The notes: generated by a model from the letters alone, not told the origin. Shown: positions 43,997 to 54,070, numbered from the stretch's first letter. The stretch: 64,000 bases of DNA from Staphylococcus aureus (GCF_001027105.1 NZ_CP011526.1:1-64000); one strand, 5' to 3'. Program-made: numbers and translations.

Positions 43997-44200
43997 ATGG
44001 AAGGTTTAAAGCATTCTTTAAAAAGTTTAGGTTGGTGGGATTTATTTTTTGCGATACCTATTTTTCTGCTATTCGCATACCTTCCAAACTATAATTTTAT
44101 AACTATATTTCTTAACATTGTTATCATTATTTTCTTTTCCATAGGTTTGATTTTAACTACGCATATAATTATAGATAAAATTAAGAGCAACACGAAATGA
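43997..44200 (+). CDS. Small membrane protein (67 aa)
   Basis: Starts with a short polar segment, then two hydrophobic helices (about 15-32 and 34-56), then a Lys-rich tail, so it is a two-helix membrane protein. AAAGGTG lies six bases before the ATG. I do not recognise the family. It may be cotranscribed with the TfoX-like gene that starts 48 bases downstream. Confidence 0.65.
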   Translation: MEGLKHSLKSLGWWDLFFAIPIFLLFAYLPNYNFITIFLNIVIIIFFSIGLILTTHIIIDKIKSNTK

Positions 44201-44248
44201 ATCATTAATACGAATGTGATTAAACATAAAACTGAAGGAGCGATTACA

Positions 44249-44545
44249 ATGGCGACTAAGAAAGATGTACATGATTTATTTTTAAATCATGTGAATTCAA
44301 ACGCGGTTAAGACAAGAAAGATGATGGGAGAATATATTATTTATTATGATGGCGTGGTTATAGGTGGTTTGTATGATAATAGATTATTGGTCAAGGCGAC
44401 TAAAAGTGCCCAGCAGAAATTGCAAGATAATACATTAGTTTCGCCATATCCAGGTTCTAAAGAAATGATATTAATTCTAGACTTTACCGAAGCAACAAAT
44501 CTCACTGATTTATTTAAGACCATAAAAAATGATTTGAAAAAGTGA
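44249..44545 (+). CDS. TfoX/Sxy N-terminal-domain protein
   Basis: A 98-residue single-domain protein with KTRKMMGEYIIYYDGVVIGG and a C-terminal helix, matching the TfoX N-terminal fold. In gamma-proteobacteria TfoX is a competence activator, but in Bacillota these short forms have no assigned function. ATG 44249 follows GAAGGAGCG; the upstream in-frame start contains this site. The prefix region overlaps nothing else. Confidence 0.85.
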   Translation: MATKKDVHDLFLNHVNSNAVKTRKMMGEYIIYYDGVVIGGLYDNRLLVKATKSAQQKLQDNTLVSPYPGSKEMILILDFTEATNLTDLFKTIKNDLKK

Positions 44546-44616
44546 AGTAGTGAAGTGTGGGTGCAGAGAGAACTAAGCCCATCGATAAATGGTCGCTTGT
44601 TAAAGAAGAGTGACGG

Positions 44617-45837
44617 TCACTCTTCTTTATGTGCATATTTTATTTTGTCTGTTTTGTTAACAAGCAGCAGTGTAACAAATATGAGTAAGGATAAAATGAG
44701 TATAATATAGAAACCGAATTTATCATTAATTTCATTAATCCATCTTCCTAAAAATGGAGCAATTAAACTTTGCAGTAACAATGAAATTGACGTCCATATC
44801 GTAAATGAGCGACCGACATATTTATCTGAAACAGTGTTCATTATAGCTGTATTCATATAAATTCTGATTGATGAAATTGAGTAGCCTAGTATAAATGATC
44901 CTATGAATAAGTAAAATGCTGAGTTTATCCAAATAAATAGTGCTGAATTTATGACTAATATGAAATATAACAAAAATATCAATACTTTAGTTGAGATTTT
45001 CTTCGAAAGAATAGCTGAAATTAAACCTGCACATAATCCTCCAATGCCATATAACATATCTGAAAAACCAAATTGTACAGACGAAAGTTTTAAAACATTA
45101 TAAACATATCCTGGTAATGATATGTTAAAGATCATTGTAAACACCATTGGTATGATTGAAATAACTCCAAAAATAAATATCATCATGTTGTCTTTTAAAA
45201 ATTTCCATCCTAATAAATATTCTTGCAATAAGCTATTTGTTGATTCTTCCTCTGAATGAGTTGGTTTATCTACATGCAATCTAAATAACATAAAAATGCT
45301 GATTAGAAACATCATTATAGTCATCGCTATAATTAGAGTGAATCCATTTATTTTATATAATATTCCTGATAATCCACCTGCAATAAACATACCTGTTTGC
45401 AAACTAATCTCTAATAGAGAATTTGCATCTGTATATTGATCTGGTTTTAATATCTGTTTAACTAAACTTCTAGATGTTGCCATATACGTAGTCCAACCTA
45501 TCCCATTAACAATCGCAAATCCAATCACTAAATAGGTCTCAAATCCTATCATTACGAGTGCTATGACAATGAGTAAATATAATATTACCTGAAGAAGATA
45601 GGTGATTAAAATAATATTTCGTCTATTATATTTATCGGCTAGTCCACCTATTATAGGAGAAGCTAAGAAACCGGATAATACATTTAAAGCTAACATAATA
45701 CCTAATAGTTGGGAGTCGTTAGTTTTGTCGATTAAATACCAATTAGCCCCAACTGTACTAATTCCAACTCCGAATGCTGAAATTATTTCTGCTAAAAAGA
45801 ACAATCTGAAGTTTTTAATTTTCAACAAATCAGTCAT
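44617..45837 (-). CDS. MFS transporter
   Basis: A 406-residue major facilitator with about 12 helices and the motif-A-like GGLADKYNRRN between helices 2 and 3; it resembles DHA-type drug efflux proteins. I chose ATG 45837, seven bases before the stop of the upstream flavoprotein gene, with AAAGGTGAT as ribosome site. The overlap indicates an operon with that flavoprotein. The substrate is unknown. Confidence 0.85.
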   Translation of the reverse strand: MTDLLKIKNFRLFFLAEIISAFGVGISTVGANWYLIDKTNDSQLLGIMLALNVLSGFLASPIIGGLADKYNRRNIILITYLLQVILYLLIVIALVMIGFETYLVIGFAIVNGIGWTTYMATSRSLVKQILKPDQYTDANSLLEISLQTGMFIAGGLSGILYKINGFTLIIAMTIMMFLISIFMLFRLHVDKPTHSEEESTNSLLQEYLLGWKFLKDNMMIFIFGVISIIPMVFTMIFNISLPGYVYNVLKLSSVQFGFSDMLYGIGGLCAGLISAILSKKISTKVLIFLLYFILVINSALFIWINSAFYLFIGSFILGYSISSIRIYMNTAIMNTVSDKYVGRSFTIWTSISLLLQSLIAPFLGRWINEINDKFGFYIILILSLLIFVTLLLVNKTDKIKYAHKEE

Positions 45838-46381
45838 AAATATCACCTTTTTTCAATGCAAGATTTATATTTGCGAGCTCTTCTATAAATTGAGAGTCGT
45901 TTAAAATATCGAATGGTTTATTGCCTTCGCCGATCAAAAATCTATAGTTAGTAATATTCATAAACTCAAATATTAATTTGAATTGGTTGACTAAAGGTTG
46001 TGCTTTGGTATGCAGATTGTCGCCACCTATGATTAAAATCAAATACTTTTTTTGTGACATGATTTCTTTGAAGTTGTCTATTTGCGTATCTCGCAATGAC
46101 TCGGTCCATCTATCAATGAAGAGTTTTAAAGACGCACTCATGGAGTACCAATAGAGTGGTGTTGAAAAAATAATAATATCTGATTCTAAAACTTTGATTA
46201 AAATTTGTTCGTAATCATCATTATGAAAGTTGGCACCTTTGCTATGACGATTATCTGTAACCTTTTCAATGTTGCTTTGATATAAATTCACAAAGTTGAC
46301 TTTTAAATTCTTCAATAGATTCTCTACTGCGATAGCTGAATTGCCATCTTTTCTACTACTTCCAAATAAACAAGTAATCAT
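45830..46381 (-). CDS. NAD(P)H-dependent FMN reductase / flavodoxin-fold oxidoreductase
   Basis: The start ITCLFGSSRKDGNS is the FMN phosphate loop, and TPLYWYSMSASLKLFIDR is the family's second motif. So it is a flavodoxin-fold reductase of the FMN-red/NADPH quinone reductase group, 183 residues. ATG 46381 fits AGGAG eight bases upstream better than 46387. It is divergent from a LysR gene, and its stop overlaps the MFS start. Reductase plus exporter suggests handling of a quinone-like or redox-active toxin. Confidence 0.82.
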   Translation of the reverse strand: MITCLFGSSRKDGNSAIAVENLLKNLKVNFVNLYQSNIEKVTDNRHSKGANFHNDDYEQILIKVLESDIIIFSTPLYWYSMSASLKLFIDRWTESLRDTQIDNFKEIMSQKKYLILIIGGDNLHTKAQPLVNQFKLIFEFMNITNYRFLIGEGNKPFDILNDSQFIEELANINLALKKGDIYD

Positions 46382-46387
46382 AGTCAT

Positions 46388-46493
46388 AACTCCTTTCGAT
46401 TTACCTTAATAATAATATTTAATATATTATTATTAAATCAGAATTCTTAGAATTCAGGATTCGATAAAAGGGAACCCTAAAGGAGGTACTACT
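46388..46493. promoter_or_regulatory. Divergent promoter region with palindromes
   Basis: Contains AATAATATTTAATATATTATTATT and a second palindrome, GAATTCTTAGAATTC (46441-46455), between the LysR and flavoprotein genes. This is a likely LysR binding site with a T-N11-A form, which I infer from layout. Confidence 0.5.
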
Positions 46494-47354
46494 TTGAACT
46501 TAAACATTTTAAAATCATTTTTAGTAACTAGTGAAACAAAGAACCTTACTAAAGCATCAGAGTTACTTAACTATTCACAGTCAACTGTATCTACACATAT
46601 TGAAAAATTAGAAAGGCAATTAGATGTTAAATTATTTTATAGAAAAAAATATGGTATGGAACTAACGGAAGAAGGCTTAGCATACGTTAAATATGCTAAA
46701 GTGATTTTAGATAGTAATAGCGAATACGAGAGAGAAATAAAAGGACTTTACAATAAGAAGGTAAATATAAGTATTAACATGCAAGAAAGTCAGTATTTGT
46801 ATCGCTACTATAATAAGATTAGTGAATGGTTAGCTGAACACCCATATGTAAACTTGAAGTTTAAATCCGCACATTCTAATTTCTATATTAAAGAAGAAAT
46901 TGCTAATTTCAAATCGGATATTAGCCTTATCACAGACGAAAAGATTATTAATAGTAACTTAACTGCTATTCCTATAACTGAAGAACGTTTAATATTTGTT
47001 ACTAACAAAGAGATGAAAGATTTCAAATTAAACGATATTCAAAACCATACATTACTTGTTACTGAAAAAGGGTGTAGTTACAGAGAACAGTTAGAAATGA
47101 TTTTATATAAATATAGCTTTTCAACAAAACAAATGATTGAATTTCTAGGAATTGAGTCATTAAAAAAACACTTGAAAAATTCAGGTGGGATTGCGCTATT
47201 GCCGGAATTTATTGTTGCAGATGAATTAGAAAATAAAAGTTTGTTTCAAATAGACGTAGATGTCGATATTCCGAATTTAGAAACAACATTGATAATTAAT
47301 CCTGAATCGAATAAGCAAGTACTTGAATCTTTTGTAAAAGATGTTTTTTTATAA
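46494..47354 (+). CDS. LysR-family transcriptional regulator
   Basis: A 286-residue LTTR: the N-terminal winged HTH (about 1-60, with LTKASELLNYSQSTVSTHIEKLE) is followed by a linker helix and a periplasmic-binding-like effector domain. It starts with TTG 46494 after an excellent AAGGAGG. It is divergent from the flavoprotein-MFS operon and is most likely its regulator. The effector is unknown. Confidence 0.88.
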   Translation: MNLNILKSFLVTSETKNLTKASELLNYSQSTVSTHIEKLERQLDVKLFYRKKYGMELTEEGLAYVKYAKVILDSNSEYEREIKGLYNKKVNISINMQESQYLYRYYNKISEWLAEHPYVNLKFKSAHSNFYIKEEIANFKSDISLITDEKIINSNLTAIPITEERLIFVTNKEMKDFKLNDIQNHTLLVTEKGCSYREQLEMILYKYSFSTKQMIEFLGIESLKKHLKNSGGIALLPEFIVADELENKSLFQIDVDVDIPNLETTLIINPESNKQVLESFVKDVFL

Positions 47355-47708
47355 TTATTGGTGAAAACGTGTAGTTATGGTGAAACTCAAAGATAATAAT
47401 TTAAATGAGATGTTAATGAAAAAGTAATTCAATATAAAAACAGGTGATTTATATCTTTAATAAGGATTATTTCTAGTTGAAATTTCAAATTGCGGGCATT
47501 CATTTTCAAAATAGTAAAGAATTTAATAGATGAAAACCTTTGAATCATACTAGTTAGTATGGATTGATTAATATTTTAACCTGCTAAATGAGTAGCTTAT
47601 GTATTTTAAATAGCTGTCATCTAGCAGGTTCTTTATTATTAATAAGTTCAGATAAATTATTTTAGTCTGTTTTCTAATGTTGATAATAATAACTTTAAAT
47701 CTGTACTT
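47355..47708. other. Convergent spacer with a terminator-like repeat
   Basis: No gene seen. AACCTGCTA (47578-47586) and TAGCAGGTT (47622-47630) are followed by CTTTATTATT and lie between two convergent genes, so this is a likely bidirectional terminator. The stem is 9 bp with a 35-base loop. Confidence 0.6.
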
Positions 47709-48242
47709 TCATTGTGAGATATATAGTACATCATAAATTTTTATATTTGGATTGAGACTCTTTGGAAGATTTTCAATAAATGAATATTTCACAAACTTCC
47801 ACTTATCAGGATTATAAATTATAATTTCTGCAACTGCATTATCGAAGATTCTAAACAATTTTTTGATTTCTATTTCTTTTAGAGATAAAGTAGGGAAAAT
47901 GTCGATATATTCTTCAAGCGCATAAAGACTATGTTTAACAGAATCGGTTATGTTCATTGAATATATCACACCAATATTTATATTTTGCCATCCAAAAGAA
48001 GAAATAACATTATCATAAAATCCATTGAATATAAATTCAGTCATCCCCTCTGAACTTCTCCATAAATATAATGGTGAATAAGTATTTGTAATGCAATTAG
48101 TAGTTGTTTGACTTATTAAATAAGCTTTTATAATTAAATTTTTAAATCCATCAGTCTTATAACCATTTAATCGAACTCTATCTCTAATTATTTCCATATT
48201 GTAATCACTAGGCAACTTAACATGATATTGCATTGCATGCAT
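47709..48242 (-). CDS. DUF4865-family protein
   Basis: A 177-residue soluble protein beginning MHAMQYHVKLPSDYNMEIIR, the typical DUF4865 opening. It continues with YSPLYLWRSSEGMTEFIF, another conserved stretch. Function is unknown; family members often lie beside LysR regulators, as here, and near oxidoreductases. A ribosome site AAAGGGGG sits eight bases from the ATG. It is divergent from the LysR gene at 48342. Confidence 0.8.
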   Translation of the reverse strand: MHAMQYHVKLPSDYNMEIIRDRVRLNGYKTDGFKNLIIKAYLISQTTTNCITNTYSPLYLWRSSEGMTEFIFNGFYDNVISSFGWQNINIGVIYSMNITDSVKHSLYALEEYIDIFPTLSLKEIEIKKLFRIFDNAVAEIIIYNPDKWKFVKYSFIENLPKSLNPNIKIYDVLYISQ

Positions 48243-48341
48243 TTAGCATACCCCCTTTTATAAAAAGGATAGCAATAATAAGTAAAATCTCATATTATCC
48301 AATTGTGATATAGTTATCATAAAAAGTGATAGGTGATTAAA

Positions 48342-49076
48342 TTGAACTTTAATGATTTGGAAATTTTTATAACTGTATGTGAAGAAGCATCTATCAATAA
48401 AGCTGCAATTAAACTTAGATATGCACAATCTAATATATCTCAAAGAATTAGCAAGCTTGAAAATGAATTAGGTGTAGTTTTGCTTTTTAGAAATCAAAAA
48501 GGTGCTAAGGCAACTAAAGCAGGCGAAGAATTCTTAGCGTATAGCAAAAAAGTATTAAGAGATACAGAGACTATAAAAAATAAAATGAAAAATAATACTA
48601 TGTCTATTTTATGCTCAGAACTGTTATTTAATTATTTATCTGAGAGCGAAGAAATTATGATGTCGAATAACTCAATTAATTTTATTTCTAGTGGAAATAT
48701 TAGAAAAGCTATAGAAAAAAATAATTATGATAAGGTTATTTCATTCATAAAAATTAACGACTCAAATTATAGACTTAGTAATGTTGATACTATGAAAGTA
48801 ACGCTTTACAGTAATGGAAGTAATTATGATAAAGAGGCTTTACTAATAAATAAAGATGAGTTTTGTCCTTTAAGGAAAATAACTTTAGATAATAAGCTTG
48901 ATTCACAACGGGTAATGGAAATTGATTCATTGGCAGCAATAATAAACTTAGTTAAACAAGGAAAAGGAAAGGCTTTATTACCTATGACTTTTGAGAATAA
49001 AAGAGATATAGTACAGGACATTTCTAAGATATTTGAAGTTAACTACTATACTTATAATCATATTATGCATCATTAA
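48342..49076 (+). CDS. LysR-family transcriptional regulator
   Basis: A 244-residue LTTR with the N-terminal HTH (FNDLEIFITVCEEASINKAA, then QSNISQRISKLE). The effector domain is shorter than usual for the family (about 290-300 residues) and may lack part of one lobe. I chose TTG 48342, because AGGTGA (48331-48336) then has correct spacing; GTG 48333 lies within that site. It is divergent from the DUF4865 gene and likely controls it. Confidence 0.82.
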   Translation: MNFNDLEIFITVCEEASINKAAIKLRYAQSNISQRISKLENELGVVLLFRNQKGAKATKAGEEFLAYSKKVLRDTETIKNKMKNNTMSILCSELLFNYLSESEEIMMSNNSINFISSGNIRKAIEKNNYDKVISFIKINDSNYRLSNVDTMKVTLYSNGSNYDKEALLINKDEFCPLRKITLDNKLDSQRVMEIDSLAAIINLVKQGKGKALLPMTFENKRDIVQDISKIFEVNYYTYNHIMHH

Positions 49077-49500
49077 TTGAAAGTTGATTGAGTTTAAATT
49101 ACAGGAACGATTTTAAAAGTCTAGTAGTTAGAATGAGCGATGTGACAGAAAAGAAATTATGCCTTTTATTTTGTAAATTCGTTGTTTTAAAGTAAAGGTC
49201 CTTGTAGTATAGGAAAAAGTGGATGACTTCTCCGCCTTTACCACCCTTTCAAGCATAATGATAACTGCTAAATATTGATTATAGCACCATTGCAAAACTA
49301 ATCATTAATTGTCATATTCAACTATTTTGAAAAGTATCAATTTCACATTATCAAATTATTGAGTATCTCAATTTATTGTTATACACAAACAGTATTTTTG
49401 TTATCATAGAGTTAATAAATATAATAAATTAAACAAGTAACTTTACAAAAATTAGAATGATTCAATTCAATCATAATTGTTTGAAAATAGAGGTGAGCAG
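49077..49500. other. Gene-free stretch before membrane protein gene
   Basis: About 420 bases with AT-rich runs. I see no ORF with a ribosome site and no clear terminator. Part may be the remains of older sequence; nothing is recognisable. Confidence 0.35.
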
Positions 49501-50112
49501 GTGAACGATATGTTAATTAGTCTTGTAATCCCAGTTTTTGCTTTGTTAGTTATTGGTGGTATTATTTGGATGATTATAGAAGGTATAGTACATATTTCAA
49601 AAAAGAATAAAGCAATTGATAACTTTTTTAACCAAGTTAATAAAGTAAGTGAGACATATAAATTCGCTACTACTTTTTTATTTCTAATCTTGGCTACGGC
49701 TGGTATTTCTCAATTTTATCTATATTATATAGTATCAGCGTTTCTTTTTTGGCTTGTCATACTTACCTTTGGCATTGCAGGTATCATTTTTTTAATGCCA
49801 TATGGATTATGTTTTCTACCGTTTTATAAGCAAAAAAAGAAAAAACAGACATTTAAAAAATACATGGTTTACACTACGATTGGTTTGTCAATTTGTCTAG
49901 GCTTATCTCTAGTTTTGGTTCACACTACGAAAATTTATATGGACGAAGGTGGCGTAAGATACTATTACGGTAGTTTTGTAATGAAACAAGCGGGCGGTTA
50001 TGCTTATTTAGCTTTAGCGGTACTTTCAACGTTGTTAATTGTTGCGAAAAAAGCTACAAATAAAAATAAAGAAATCGAAACCGTCGACAATACAAATATA
50101 ACGGAAAGATAA
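49501..50112 (+). CDS. Polytopic membrane protein, unknown family
   Basis: About 203 residues with roughly five hydrophobic helices and a Lys-rich loop (KQKKKKQTFKKY) between the third and fourth. I chose GTG 49501, with AGGTGA ending four bases upstream; ATG 49510 and an upstream TTG at 49477 are alternatives. It has no recognised domain. It lies immediately upstream of the helicase gene in the same orientation, with a 266-base gap, so cotranscription is uncertain. Confidence 0.65.
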   Translation: MNDMLISLVIPVFALLVIGGIIWMIIEGIVHISKKNKAIDNFFNQVNKVSETYKFATTFLFLILATAGISQFYLYYIVSAFLFWLVILTFGIAGIIFLMPYGLCFLPFYKQKKKKQTFKKYMVYTTIGLSICLGLSLVLVHTTKIYMDEGGVRYYYGSFVMKQAGGYAYLALAVLSTLLIVAKKATNKNKEIETVDNTNITER

Positions 50113-50378
50113 TTAAGGGAGTGCTCATTCAGGAGTGCTCTTTTTTGATGTCCAAATTTAGTTGCAAATGAAGGCATAGAAGAAATTTTTATAGTCATTT
50201 ATTGGATAATGAATTATGGTCATATCGATTAATTTTATTAGTGAGGATTTTACAAACATTTGTTGAATAAATATGGTAATGATAATATATGAATATTTTT
50301 GAAAAAACACTAATATGATTAAATTATTTGTTAAAATAGCATTAAGTAAAAAACAAATAGGGAACAAGGTGGGATTTC

Positions 50379-53300
50379 ATGAGTCAATTGCTAAATGATA
50401 CGTTATCGGCTTGGTTGTTAATTGAATCTTTAAGTCCAGGAGAAGTAAATTTTACAGCGGAAGATATACTCTCAGCTGAACATTTTAAAAATGGTGCAAA
50501 GCAAGCACAACTTCAAAGTTTTGATGAATATTTTGAAATATGGAATGCTGAACGCTTTATTATATCAGAAGAAAAATCAGAGACTGGGGAACTTATATTT
50601 AAATTTTATAGACATTGCTTCCGCTATAATGAAATTAATTTGAAAATTCAGGATATTTTTGATGATTATTCTGAGATTCATAATCCAAATGGGACACACT
50701 GTTATGGTTACACATTTAACACAGATAAACACGGCAAAGTGATAGTTGATTCTATACATATTCCGATGATTATGAGTGCATTAAAAGAAATTGAAAAGAA
50801 CAAAAATGCCAATATAGAAGAAAAATTTAATGATTCTGTTGAAAAATTTGTTCAAAAAGTAAAAGAAATTTTAGCAGATGAACCAATTAATGAATTTAAA
50901 TTGAAGAAGATGGACAAAGCTTATGATGAGTACTTTTCTGTATTAAATTCAAAGAAAGATGGATTATTTGGACATTATGTAGCAATAGAATATGTGAAAG
51001 ATAGTGATTTACCACAGCCGGAATTTAACAGCTTCTTCATAAGTGATATTGAGAAAGCAAGAAAATCTCCCAACCAAACTTTAATTGATTACATTGAAGG
51101 TGTAGAAGAAAGTCAGCGCATAGAAGTAGATGAAAATAAAGAAATGTTTGACAAATTTTTACATCCTTCACGTTTGCCTGATGGACGATGGCCATCACAG
51201 ACTGAGTTTAGATTGTCTTTAATGCAACAACTTGCTGTAAACCAAATTACGAGTGGTAATGAAAGAATAAGTTCAGTTAATGGGCCACCAGGTACAGGTA
51301 AGACTACTTTATTAAAAGATATATTTGCTCATCTAGTAGTTGAAAGAGGTAAAGAGTTAGCTAAACTAAATAATCCTAAAGATGCATTTGTCAAAACAAA
51401 AATTCATGAAACGGATGATAAATACGTATACTTACTAAAGGAATCTATTGCCAAATATAAGATGGTAGTCGCATCTAGTAATAATGGAGCTGTTGAAAAT
51501 ATATCTAAAGATTTACCGAAAATTGAAGAAATTATAAGAAATCCCGAAAAATGTAAATTCCCTAAATATGAACAGAATTATGCAAATTTAGCACATGAAT
51601 TAAAAGATTTTGCTGAAATAGCTGAAGATTTGATTGGTGAAAGTGCCTGGGGCTTATTTTCTGGAGTTTTTGGTAAAAGTACTAATATTAACCAAGTATT
51701 GAGTCATATGTTAAAACAAGATGCGAATGATATTGGCTTTGCTAAATTACTACAAAATGAGAATAATCGTATGAGTTATAACGAGTTAATGAGTGAATGG
51801 CAATCACATCAACGTGCATTTTTAGAAGAGTTGAGGCATGTTGAAATGTTAAAAGAAGAATCTATTAGAGCATATGATGTTTATAAAAATTGTGAGTCTT
51901 TCTCTAAGATTGAACAGGTTATTAATAGTGAAAAAACAAGTATTGAAGAACAGGTATATCATTTAGATAATGAAACGTTACGAGACAATAAAGAAATAGA
52001 AGATTTGGATAATCGAATTAATTATATTGTTAAGCAAATAGAAACTTTAAATGAGTTAATTAAATCCATCAAAGAAAGCAACAAAGGTTTTATTAACAAA
52101 CTGAAAGCGATGTTTAATTCAGAAGAAGATGAAAGCTATAAAGATCATAATAAAGAGAAGCAACAATTATTAACACAACAGTTAGAGTTAGAGAAATGTA
52201 AAAAAAACAAACATGAAGACCTTGTTAGCAAACTAAAAGAAAAAGAGAAATTAATTAAACAATTAACTAAAGTACAGTTGCAATTAGACGAGTTAAATTC
52301 ACAGTTACAAGAGTTAGAAGCATATCGTATTGAGTCAAAAATTACAATTCCAGAAAAAGATTTTTGGAGTGACAACAATTATGATGAGCGCCAAGTTACT
52401 AATCTGTGGACGAGTGACGAACTTCAATACAGACGTGCCATGCTCTTTTTAAGAGCAATGATATTGCATAAATTATTATTGATTGCTAATAATACAACTA
52501 TTTATTATGCGATTAATGATTTTAAAGATAGAAGGAAATTAATTGATGCAAATCCAGATAAAGTACACAACGCATGGAATGTGATGCATTTAATATTTCC
52601 AGTAGTTAGTACGACGTTTGCAAGCTTTAAATCTATGTATGGGGGCATACCAAAAGATTTCATAGACTACTTATTTATTGATGAAGCAGGACAAGCAATA
52701 CCTCAAGCAGCTGTGGGAGCATTATATCGTTCAAAAAAAGTTGTAGCTGTAGGTGATCCGATTCAAATAGAACCGGTTGTGACTTTAGAAAGTCATTTAA
52801 TTGATAACATTCGTAAAAATTATCATGTTCCGGAATATCTAGTTTCTAAAGAAGCTTCTGTGCAGTCTGTTGCAGACAACGCCAATCAATATGGTTTTTG
52901 GAAATCTGATGCTACTGATAGTAATCAAAAAACCTGGATAGGCATACCTTTATGGGTGCACAGACGATGTTTAAAACCTATGTTCACGATAGCTAACCAA
53001 ATCGCTTATAATAATAAAATGGTGTTGCCAAGTAATATTACAAAAGTAGGTAAAACAGGTTGGTATGACGTTAAAGGAAACGCAGTTCAAAAACAATTTG
53101 TGAAAGAGCATGGTGAAAAAGTAGTGGGATTATTAGCTGATGATTGGATTGAAGCAATTAAGGAAGGTAAAAATGAACCGAGCTCATTTGTAATATCGCC
53201 TTTTTCAGCAGTACAGCAACAGATTAAACGTATGTTAAAGCAACAACTACCGACTAGAATTGATATTGAACGTACAAAAATTAATCAATGGGTCGATAAA

Positions 53301-53531
53301 TCCATTGGTACTGTTCATACTTTTCAAGGTAAAGAGGCTCAGAAGGTGTATTTTGTAATAGGTACTGATAATACCCAAGATGGTGCTGTGAACTGGTCAT
53401 GCGAAAAACCAAACTTGTTAAACGTTGCAGTGACAAGAGCTAAGAAAGAGTTTTATGTAATTGGCGACATGCAAAGAATACAGATGAAACCATTTTATGA
53501 GACGATTTTTAAAGAAAGAAATGTAAAATAA
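50379..53531 (+). CDS. UPF1-like superfamily 1 helicase/ATPase
   Basis: A 1050-residue protein with all SF1B (AAA_11/AAA_12) signatures. Walker A GPPGTGKTTLLK is near residue 305 and the DEAG box (FIDEAGQAIPQAA) near 765. Motif III is VAVGDPIQIEP. Motifs V and VI are IGTVHTFQGKEAQ and VAVTRAKKEF, near 985-1035. Between Walker A and the DEAG box lies a long coiled-coil insertion (about 490-660). The N-terminal 280 residues are not recognised. UPF1-like helicases act on RNA or DNA and recur in bacterial defence systems, but here the role is unknown. Confidence 0.85.
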   Translation: MSQLLNDTLSAWLLIESLSPGEVNFTAEDILSAEHFKNGAKQAQLQSFDEYFEIWNAERFIISEEKSETGELIFKFYRHCFRYNEINLKIQDIFDDYSEIHNPNGTHCYGYTFNTDKHGKVIVDSIHIPMIMSALKEIEKNKNANIEEKFNDSVEKFVQKVKEILADEPINEFKLKKMDKAYDEYFSVLNSKKDGLFGHYVAIEYVKDSDLPQPEFNSFFISDIEKARKSPNQTLIDYIEGVEESQRIEVDENKEMFDKFLHPSRLPDGRWPSQTEFRLSLMQQLAVNQITSGNERISSVNGPPGTGKTTLLKDIFAHLVVERGKELAKLNNPKDAFVKTKIHETDDKYVYLLKESIAKYKMVVASSNNGAVENISKDLPKIEEIIRNPEKCKFPKYEQNYANLAHELKDFAEIAEDLIGESAWGLFSGVFGKSTNINQVLSHMLKQDANDIGFAKLLQNENNRMSYNELMSEWQSHQRAFLEELRHVEMLKEESIRAYDVYKNCESFSKIEQVINSEKTSIEEQVYHLDNETLRDNKEIEDLDNRINYIVKQIETLNELIKSIKESNKGFINKLKAMFNSEEDESYKDHNKEKQQLLTQQLELEKCKKNKHEDLVSKLKEKEKLIKQLTKVQLQLDELNSQLQELEAYRIESKITIPEKDFWSDNNYDERQVTNLWTSDELQYRRAMLFLRAMILHKLLLIANNTTIYYAINDFKDRRKLIDANPDKVHNAWNVMHLIFPVVSTTFASFKSMYGGIPKDFIDYLFIDEAGQAIPQAAVGALYRSKKVVAVGDPIQIEPVVTLESHLIDNIRKNYHVPEYLVSKEASVQSVADNANQYGFWKSDATDSNQKTWIGIPLWVHRRCLKPMFTIANQIAYNNKMVLPSNITKVGKTGWYDVKGNAVQKQFVKEHGEKVVGLLADDWIEAIKEGKNEPSSFVISPFSAVQQQIKRMLKQQLPTRIDIERTKINQWVDKSIGTVHTFQGKEAQKVYFVIGTDNTQDGAVNWSCEKPNLLNVAVTRAKKEFYVIGDMQRIQMKPFYETIFKERNVK

Positions 53532-53587
53532 CATACAAAAAAGTATATAGAGGAAGTTATACATTTTAAAAGGAGCAAAATTGAATA

Positions 53588-54070
53588 ATGGAGAAATTTA
53601 ACAACTGGATATTAAATGCAATAAGTGGATCTCAAACAGACAAGAATGAAACAACTGAAGAATTAAAAGGGGCAAAATTTATCATTTTATATGCATATTC
53701 AATGCTCGTTTTGCTTGCGTTAGTAATTTCTAACATATTCATTCACATTTTGGAGCCTAAACTATCAATCACCACTCAAATCATCATCGTTTTGATTTTA
53801 ATTGAAGCACTAATTGGACTGCGTTTCTTGAAAGCGTACGATGTTAAGCGTGGCAAAGATAAAGAAAATAAGAAAAATAGTAAGGATTTCGTTAAACTAA
53901 AATCAATTTTAGTAGCAATTTTATTTACATCATTGGCGCTGACAGCAGGTACTGTAGCTGATATATACGGTTTCACTGACTTAGGAAATACTAGAAGTGA
54001 TTTAATCGTTTGGAGCATAGGTGGTATTATATTTGGCCTCGTATGTTACACAATGGAAGATAAAAGATAA
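53588..54070 (+). CDS. Small membrane protein next to the helicase
   Basis: 160 residues with about four hydrophobic helices (near 30-50, 55-75, 105-125, 135-155) and a Lys-rich loop in the middle. AAAGGAG lies 13 bases before the ATG, a slightly long spacing. It starts 56 bases after the helicase stop and is followed by a terminator, so the two likely share a transcript. I do not recognise the family. Confidence 0.65.
   Translation: MEKFNNWILNAISGSQTDKNETTEELKGAKFIILYAYSMLVLLALVISNIFIHILEPKLSITTQIIIVLILIEALIGLRFLKAYDVKRGKDKENKKNSKDFVKLKSILVAILFTSLALTAGTVADIYGFTDLGNTRSDLIVWSIGGIIFGLVCYTMEDKR

Noticed and set aside
50113..50150. Terminator-like GAGTGCTC pair before the helicase
   Set aside because: The two GAGTGCTC copies are direct, not inverted, so they do not form a stem.
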